A stretch of DNA of 64,000 nucleotides, taken from the NCBI GenBank assembly GCA_003255025.1, contig QANY01005643.1, forward strand, positions 186,001 to 250,000. The letters are read 5' to 3'. This document shows, one piece after another, positions 56,913 to 64,000 of this stretch. The position numbers were made by a program, and so were the translations under genes. This DNA comes from Datisca glomerata. Its lineage: Eukaryota > Streptophyta > Magnoliopsida > Cucurbitales > Datiscaceae. A model generated the notes under the pieces. The model searched no databases. It had not been told where the DNA came from and was given only the letters and a program-made list of their open reading frames with translations. How positions within the stretch are numbered: position 1 is the stretch's first letter; the number at the start of each line of letters is the position of its first letter.

Positions 56913-57620
56913 GCTTCTCAAAACAAAGAGCATGAAAACCTTTTTTTAGTAAAATGCATTATATGTTGCACAAACAAGTCAATTTGGTAGAGGTGGAAAG
57001 TTTATCAAGTCAGAGAAAATAAAGAAATATTTAGAGGGTCTTTGCCCTTAATTCTTGGCAACCCTCTTGTAGTCAATGGACATTTCAGCAACAATTGAAA
57101 TATGGGTGCAAGAATGAGTTTCCAAATCTATCCAAAACCTGGACATAGTGCAATTGTTTGTTTTCATAAAATGAATTTTTCTTACCAAGGCAAGAACCCT
57201 CCAGCATAACTTGTTGCAATAATAGCCATAACATCACAGCCTGCATCAGACAACGCAAACACACAAACTTGGCTTACAAATTCTGGGTGCAACACTCACA
57301 TTACACCAGACATTAGAAACTTATTTTACTCATCTGAATATCATGGTGATGACAACACAGTAGTGGTAAATGGACACAATCTTCCTATATCTCATTCAGG
57401 TTCAGGCTCTTTAATTACTAAGTCCAACTCTTTTAACATGTCAAATTCTTTGCGTGCTGAAAAGTTCTTCAAATCTTTTGTCAGTGTATCAATCTACCTA
57501 GAGAATGATTGCATATTTATCTTGGATGTAAATTTTTTTGTTATCCAGGACAAAGCCAAAGGTATAATCCTATATCAAGCTGAGTGAATATGGATTATAT
57601 CCAATCCCTTCTTCCATTTT
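56913..57620 (+). pseudogene. Host copia gag end and protease (after the nested insertion)
   Basis: It starts with the right GCTTC duplication copy, then resumes gag. A nucleocapsid remnant reads YPKPGHSAIVCFHKMNFSYQ (about 57127-57185). The protease region follows with ITPDIRNL, and VVVNGHNLPISHSGSGSLIT (57357-57416). Stops separate the parts; the active-site DTGA motif has become NSGC. Confidence 0.75.
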
Positions 57621-57639
57621 TGCACCAAAAAATTCAATT

Positions 57640-58540
57640 GCACTAGTAGCTTACTTGGGAACTAAGATTTCACACACAATTGGCATGCTAGACTAGGACA
57701 TGCATCAGATGCTATTGTGATGCAAATATTAGACAAAACATAATTACCTAGTAGTTTAGTTTCTAGTTCTTGTATCAGTGACAGTGTATGAATAGCAAAA
57801 TGGCTAAACTTCCCTTTAAACAGTCAAATTTTGTTTCAAATTTTGTCTTAGAACTTGTACGTTCAGATGTATGGGGTTCCTCACCCATTGTATCAAATTT
57901 TGGATATAAATACTACCTCTCTTTTGTTGATGGCTTCTCTAGATTTGTTGAGTCTTTCCTTTAAAGGCAAAATTCGAAGTTTTCTCTGCATTTCAAAGAT
58001 TTAAAGCTCATACAAAACCAATTTTCAACCAAAATTAAAACTTTGAGAACAGACGGCGAAGGTGAATACTCTAACATTATTTTGAAACATTTCCTCCAAG
58101 CAAATGGGATTATGCTTCAGAAATCTTGCCAATATACCTCATAGTAGAACGGTATAGCAGAAAGAATGCATAGGCATGTTGTAGAAACAACCTTTTCCAT
58201 GCTTCATCATGATTCTTTACCTTTAGGATTCTGGTTTCATGCCTTTTCAACCTCTGTCTTTCTTATAAATAGAATGTCTTCTTCTTCTCTCGATAATCTC
58301 TCTCATTTTGAAAAACTATATATAAAGCTTCCTGAATATGCACACCTCAAAATTTTTAGGTGTATATGCTATCCCTTATTAAAACCTTATACTTCTAGCA
58401 AACTCCAATATAAAACTGCTAATTAAGTGTTTCTAGGATATGCTGTTGTATGCAAAGGCTATTTGTGCTTTGATAAAAAAATGAAACTTTTTTACATATC
58501 TAAGCATATTATCTTTGATGAAATTAAGTTTTCATATCAC
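57640..58540 (+). pseudogene. Host copia pre-integrase and integrase
   Basis: Blocks: WHARLGHASDAIVMQILD (57682-57735), VRSDVWGSSPIVSNFGYKYY and LSFVDGFSRFVE (about 57860-57950). Then follow LRTDGEGEYSN and the ORF starting MHRHVVETTFSMLHHDSLPL (58166). It is the copia integrase order with frames broken several times. Confidence 0.75.
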
Positions 58541-59079
58541 CATTAACTAGCAAGACTATCGGTGCATCCTCTCCACCTATCTTAAAACAGCATGATGACA
58601 CTTACTTTATGTCTACTTTTCTGCCCTCGTCTGTTATGAATTCTTCTGTAAGTGTTAAAAATGATACACATGCTTCTAGTCCTTCTTTCACTTATGTTTT
58701 ACATAGATTTGAATGTTCACCAACATATATAACCATTCACATAGTCAAATTCCTAATTCTTCTGCAGAATTGTCAAATAGTGTAAAGTCCAACCCTTTGC
58801 ATCTTAATAATTTTCCACATTCCTCTCATGATATCCCTAGCTCCTTATTCATTGACTTAAATTACCTCAATCGTCTGTTACCATAGAGCCTAATACTGCT
58901 ACAAGTCTAATTCCACATTTAAACCAACATCCTATGAGAACTAGATCCAGACCATAAAAAAGGAAAGCCTTCCAAACTTCAACTCAATCCATTTCACCCT
59001 CTCTTAAACCTACCATATACTCTTCAGCTTCAAAAAGTCCACACTGGTCTAAAGCTATAGAATAGGGGTATAGTTCCTT

Positions 59080-60516
59080 GCTTTCTCAAAATACCTGGCC
59101 ACTTGTCCCATTGCCACTAAACAAAAATCTAGTGGGTAGTAAATAGGTTTACAGGCTCAAATATAACCCTGATTGCTTTACATATAGCCAAACTTGTTGT
59201 CAAGGGATACCATTTAGAGGTTGGACTTGATTATAAGGAAACATTTAGTCTTGTAGTTAAGAAGCCAACAATAAGAGTTATTTTGTCTTTAACGACTCAG
59301 TCTGGATGGAATTTAAGACAACTAGATTTCAAAAATGTGTTATTGCATGAATTTCTTCAAGATGAGGTGTATATGAGCCAACACCTGATTTTGTAAGTAA
59401 AAGTTTTACAAACTATGTTTGTGCAAACTTAACAAATCACTATAAAGATTACAAAACAGGTACTAAGAGCCTGGTTTGACAGGTAAACAACACACTTAGC
59501 CACCTTGGGATTCTTAGCATCTCTATATGATCCATCTCTGTTTGTTAGAAAATCTGGCACTTCAGTCACCTACCTTCTATTGTATGTAGATGACATTGTT
59601 CTTACTGAATTGTTCCTTCTTATATAGAACAACTTATTTTATTGTTGCAACAAAAGTTTGACATGACAAAAGTTTTGAAAGTTAAGGTACTTCTTGGGGA
59701 TCAAGGTTCGTTATTCACAGCAAGGTATCTTTATAAACCAACAGAATTATGCTTAAGACATACTTCTCAAAGCTAGTATGAGTTTGGAAAAACTTTGTAA
59801 TTCTCCTTGCTGCACCAAACCACCACTGTCTTCTCATAGTGGATCTCCCTTATTAGATATGACTTTATATAGAAGCATAGTAAGTGCACTTCAGTATCTT
59901 ACATTCATTAGGCCAGACATTGCATTTTTTGTGAATACAGTTCACCAATTCATGCATGTTCCAACAATAATACACTTTACTGCTGTCAAACAAATACTGA
60001 GATATATTTCTGGTACTTTGAGCAATGGTATATAATTCAAACCTGGTCAAATTCATCTTTATACATTCACATATCCTGATTGAGCAGGAGATCCTTCAAA
60101 TAGAAGGTTAGCTACTGGATTTATTATGTTCCTAGGCTCAAATATCGTCTCATGGTGTACTAAAAAGAAATCAACGGTAGTCAGATCCTCAACAGAATCT
60201 GCATACAACGCTTCGGCCAACATTGCTGCAGAACTTGCTTGGTTAAAGTAATTGTTGTGTGATCTGCATATTTTTCTCAATACACCACCTACTCTTTGGT
60301 GTGCCCAACACCTCTACTATAGTTTTGGCGTCAAATCCTATTATTCATGCAAGGACAAAGCATGCAGAAATTGATTATCACTTTGTAAGAGAAAGAGTTG
60401 TGAAAAAGGGTCTCTAAATCAGTCATGTCAACACTGAGTTTCAGATTGCATACATGTTTACCAAATCTCTTATAGATAAACTCATGCTTTCTCCAGAGTG
60501 CATGGTTTGAGGGGGA
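59080..60516 (+). pseudogene. Host copia reverse transcriptase and RNase H
   Basis: RT pieces: KLVVKGYHLEVGLDYKETFS (about 59190), LRQLDFKNVLLHEFLQDEVY, and TYLLLYVDDIVLT (about 59570-59608, catalytic YVDD kept). RNase H region: DMTLYRSIVSALQYLTFIRP, IAFFVNTVHQFMHVPT, STVVRSSTESAYNASANIAA and a tail resembling [18 protein letters not shown] long Ser/Thr-rich linker (58560-59060) precedes RT. It is not functional. Confidence 0.78.
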
Positions 60517-60773
60517 TGTTAAGAGTATTGGTTAGCTTATAGTAATATGGTTTACTAACTGCCTATATCAGTTATTGCTTAATTGATAACACAATGTATA
60601 TAAGCAATATGAATGGTTTAATGAACGTATCGTGGTTATCATCTTGAAGCCTCATTCTTCTTCTTCTTGTGTTCTTTCTTCTTATGTCACTTCTTATTCC
60701 CTTCTTTCTTATCTTCTGTTTCTTCTCTACTCTTATCAGCTTATGAGTATAATCCAATACTGATATTTCTAAA
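60517..60773 (+). repeat. 3' LTR of the host copia element
   Basis: It starts TGTTAAGAGT after TTTGAGGGGGA and ends ..TGATATTTCTAAA, where the terminal CA has mutated. It is the partner of 49976-50258. Confidence 0.85.
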
Positions 60774-63700
60774 AAGATTAGCCATTTTAGTAAATTTAAT
60801 TCTGAAAAGTAAGTGAGATATGCCAAAGGTAAATCTCATTAAGTCAATTTTACCCGTACATCCACAATATGGTGATCATCTCCGGTCCCAAGATACAACA
60901 CTTTTACAGAAAATTAATATAGCTAGCATTCGCTAACATTGAACGAATGATTTCTGCAAATTCCCAGTATGAGTTTGGTAATTAGACTAGAAATGTTATT
61001 TAAAGGGGAGCTTAAACAGTTTTTATAGGTGTCCTCCTTCCAATAGGGTAACATTCTTTAGTTTTCATCAATCAAAATCAATGCATATCTATGTTCTAGA
61101 TCGCACTAGTTGGTCAAACATCTCTGTGGTGGACCAATTCTAGCCGCCCAAAGCCTTTTTTAGACTGTTATAACCAGTCACACCCATTAGATACTCCAAA
61201 CGCTGGCACGTTACATACCCAATTACCACACAAAACACCCCAAACTTCTCTTCGAGCACATACGAGACTTGTTTCAATTTATTTAACTTTAGGTCCTTTA
61301 TGATTTGTGTTAGCTGATGTTAATCATAAATTTCCAACAATTTTGTTATAGCATATAATAAATTCAGCAAATCTAAAATATTTACCTGTGTTATATAGCC
61401 TTTACACGAGGTGTTTTGAAAAAATGCTGCCAAATGGCATTTACATATGCAACCACGAATTAAACAATGTAAAACAAGAAATTAAAGGAAAATTCAAAAT
61501 TTTGCAAAACTCTGAGGAAAAAATTCCATTAAACCTTCTAAATAAGACAAGTAAATTTGGTAAACATTCACAACTTGAGAGTAGGATTAATTATGATCTG
61601 TAATCGCCGGGGATTCATATAAAAATCAAACAAAAATCAGCTGTCAAAAAATGGTCTTAGGGATTCTGATAAAGACCTTTACCAACTCCATTAACAGTTC
61701 ACCTGCACTTATTTCCTAATCAGATATGGTAAATTACGACACCCCACTATTTTGCTAATTTTGTTAGTCACTGTCCAAGGTAATTCAAGTGATTTTATTT
61801 ATTTATTTATTTTTGCTGATTTTGGTAGTCACTATCCAAGGTAGTGTATGTGATTTTATTTGGTAAGATAGTGCTATTATATTTATGAAACTTCCATGTT
61901 ATCACACCGTGTTTAGGATGTGTATATAAAGAAGCTGCACAAACAAATACTAAGTTTGAGACCTCTTTTGGGTTGGATCTAAAAGGAAGAATCCGTGAGG
62001 CATGTTGCTTAATTGTAATATTATCGAAAGAGAAAATTACTTTCAATTGAGTCATGCGCATCTTACATAGTATCAGAGTTAAGATCATACTTTTACTGAG
62101 GTGAAAACTAAACATCGACTATGGATTCAGATGTATGAGATGTGCTTATAAGACAACACTGATACTTCGTAGTTGTAGACGTCGTTTAGGTTGGTCCAAA
62201 TGAATAAAAATAGTGATGCATGTTGCTTATGGTGTAAATACTCAAAGTGAATAATACTTCTAGCCGTACACTTTCCTTTTTATCCACTGAGATTATTAAT
62301 AAATAAGATCGATGATTGGATATAAAATTAATCTAATTAAATTGGAGTGCTATAAAAATATTATCAATACTATATATATTTTTAGTTAGTTAGAATATTA
62401 ATGTTTTGATCAACGTGGTGAAAATATTGAAAAATGTACATTGGATAAATTATTTTGAAAATGCGCATGATTTAGACACATTGGATAAAATAGAGAACAT
62501 GGATTGGTAATATCAAACAAAAATTAGGTAAATTATTTTTGAAAGAACTATTTATTTAAGATATGATAGGACAAATTCAAATGGATGGTCTCAAAGGTTT
62601 TGTGCATGGAGACTTTTCATACACACAAGTGGAGTGGGTTGGTTTCTCTAAACAACTTTCTTTGGAAACTTTGATATGATCTTTAGAGGTTGACTTTGGT
62701 TTGGCAAATTTTTGCTTTCTGATTTATGACACATTGGAAAAGTTCTACCACACCTGCCTTTATGGTAACTGGCCTATTTTTGTGATGCTTACGTATCGTG
62801 AATGGTTTTTTTCAATAATCACAAATGTGTTGGATGACACTCACTACAACACATCTTTATCTCATTTATATTGTTGTGAAGTATTTCAAACATTTTTTTT
62901 ACCAAGACCCTAATGGCACGTTTATTTGATTCGTTTTGAAAGAGATTCTACTGAATCTGATTTTAAATTTTCATTTCAATTGTTTCTTATGAAATTAGAA
63001 TTTAATTCTAAGTGCGTCATTCAATTTTTATTAAAATTAATTTCATTGACTGTTTGGTTTGAGATTCCTTATAAAATAGTTAGTAGTAAGATTCAACATT
63101 TCTGATTCAATTGGAATGGACTATGAAAATTTCAATATGTCGTCAATACCCTATAGCATTGAGATTAATTATGCTTATTTTTCTGAATAGAAAATTTTAG
63201 TAATGTCATATAGTTTGATTGTAATTCTTTGATCAGTAAACATAAATCCTCATTCTTATTTCAAATAATCTAATTCGTGATTATGATTCCTGACAGTTGA
63301 TAAACACATTAATCTGATTCTAGATTCTGATTACTGATTTGTTTATCTAATTTCTTGGACAAATGATTGTAAACTTCATCTGATTATAAATGCAAGTAAA
63401 ACATATCATAAATATGTTGGATACTTAGTACAGGCTTTTTACCCCAAGAAGTGTCTAATGTTAGTAGACTAGGATTCGAATAAAATATATAAACTTTTTT
63501 ACTTTGTAGAAGCTACTAATTTCTAGGGTTTCTAATTTAAGAAAACACATATATGCACTTGTGATATAAGTTGCTTTACTACTAGTCTCTCTATTCATTA
63601 TTTTCCTAATCATTACATGATTAGCTTTGTCCATGACAAGGGAACACATATTGATTGTCAAAGTTATGGATAAAATCAAATAGATAAAGTCGTGTAGTAC

Positions 63701-64000
63701 AAATTTATGGACAGAATATTTAAAATTAAAATAACTAAGAAGTCAGGCATCTCATTTTGTGAAAACTTAAAATCATTGTTTTACTTTACATCCCAATATA
63801 TATGTTTGTAGTCAATTTTTTACATTAAAACATATAAAAAGCAAGCTTTCATCAAGCTTTCGTTGGTATTTACTAACACGAATGATTGTAAAGGAATTTT
63901 TGCCTCACATTAGAAAATAATGAGGGCAAAAAGAATAAGTATGGAAGTATGTATATTTCGCTGGCTTAAATTCGATATATATCATTTTTGTTCACAATTC
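60774..64000. other. Intergenic DNA with blocks B2-B5 of the duplicated peroxidase upstream region
   Basis: About 61505-61775, 61905-61990, 62290-62710 and 63575-63645 align in order with copy A. No gene is visible. By comparison with copy A, where 25.46 kb lies about 1.1 kb before the start codon, a plus-strand peroxidase start would be expected near 64.7 kb, outside this window. The stretch 62920-63350 contains several inexact 'ctgattcta / gattctgatt' motifs of unknown nature. Confidence 0.6.

Larger units (their letters stand above)
49976..60773 (+). mobile_element. Decayed Ty1/copia retrotransposon hosting a nested Athila-like element
   Basis: LTRs 49976-50258 and 60517-60773 share 'agtaatatggtttactaact' and 'aatccaatactgatatttct'. 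The 5' LTR is followed directly by TGTATCAGAGCC (50259-50270, initiator-tRNA primer site), and the 3' LTR is preceded by TTGAGGGGGA. Without the nested 5.97 kb the element is about 4.8 kb, a normal copia length, with gag, protease, integrase, RT and RNase H in order. Stops and frameshifts are numerous. 'agatta' occurs near both outer borders and may be the remains of the target site. Confidence 0.88.

Overview
The window looks like repeat-rich nuclear DNA from a eudicot plant. It is AT-rich, its coding matter is mostly decayed retrotransposon, and the one clear host gene is a spliced class III peroxidase with plant-type TATA box, introns and polyadenylation signal. No species is assigned. There is no operon structure, CRISPR array or recognisable tRNA/rRNA gene.

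Layout, left to right. (1) 1-5119: a degenerate L1-type LINE (+) with ORF1, endonuclease, RT, zinc-binding and RNase H remnants; its RT catalytic Asp pair reads Asn-Asn, and an assembly gap lies in a poly-G run. (2) 5120-26432: a long peroxidase upstream region split by two large elements: a minus-strand Ty3/gypsy element of the Tat/Ogre type (6391-16551; about 2.2 kb LTRs, tRNA-Arg-type primer site, gag but no pol found, tandem repeats beside the PPT) and a CACTA DNA transposon (19762-24596; CACTACAACAAA ends, AAA target duplication, no transposase, one HEAT-repeat-like exon inside). (3) 26433-28790: the peroxidase gene, with a displaced second intron. (4) 28840-43500: a graveyard of gypsy and copia fragments, a TRIM-like element, an interrupted minus-strand copia and a small secreted cysteine-rich ORF. 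(5) 44167-48818: a nearly full-length copia whose in-frame stops all look like cytosine-deamination events. (6) 49976-60773: a decayed copia holding a complete minus-strand Athila-like element nested in its gag (50948-56912, TSD GCTTC). (7) 60774-64000: intergenic DNA.

The main large-scale observation is that the peroxidase upstream DNA exists twice. Blocks near 5.13-5.37, 16.64-16.92, 19.64-19.76, 24.88-25.26 and 25.40-25.46 kb recur in the same order and orientation near 49.09-49.36, 61.51-61.78, 61.91-61.99, 62.29-62.71 and 63.58-63.65 kb. The two copies carry different transposons, so the duplication predates those insertions. By collinearity a second peroxidase gene should begin within about 1 kb beyond the right edge.

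All alignments were made by eye. Element boundaries tied to TG..CA ends, PBS/PPT or target-site duplications are firm; the others are approximate.
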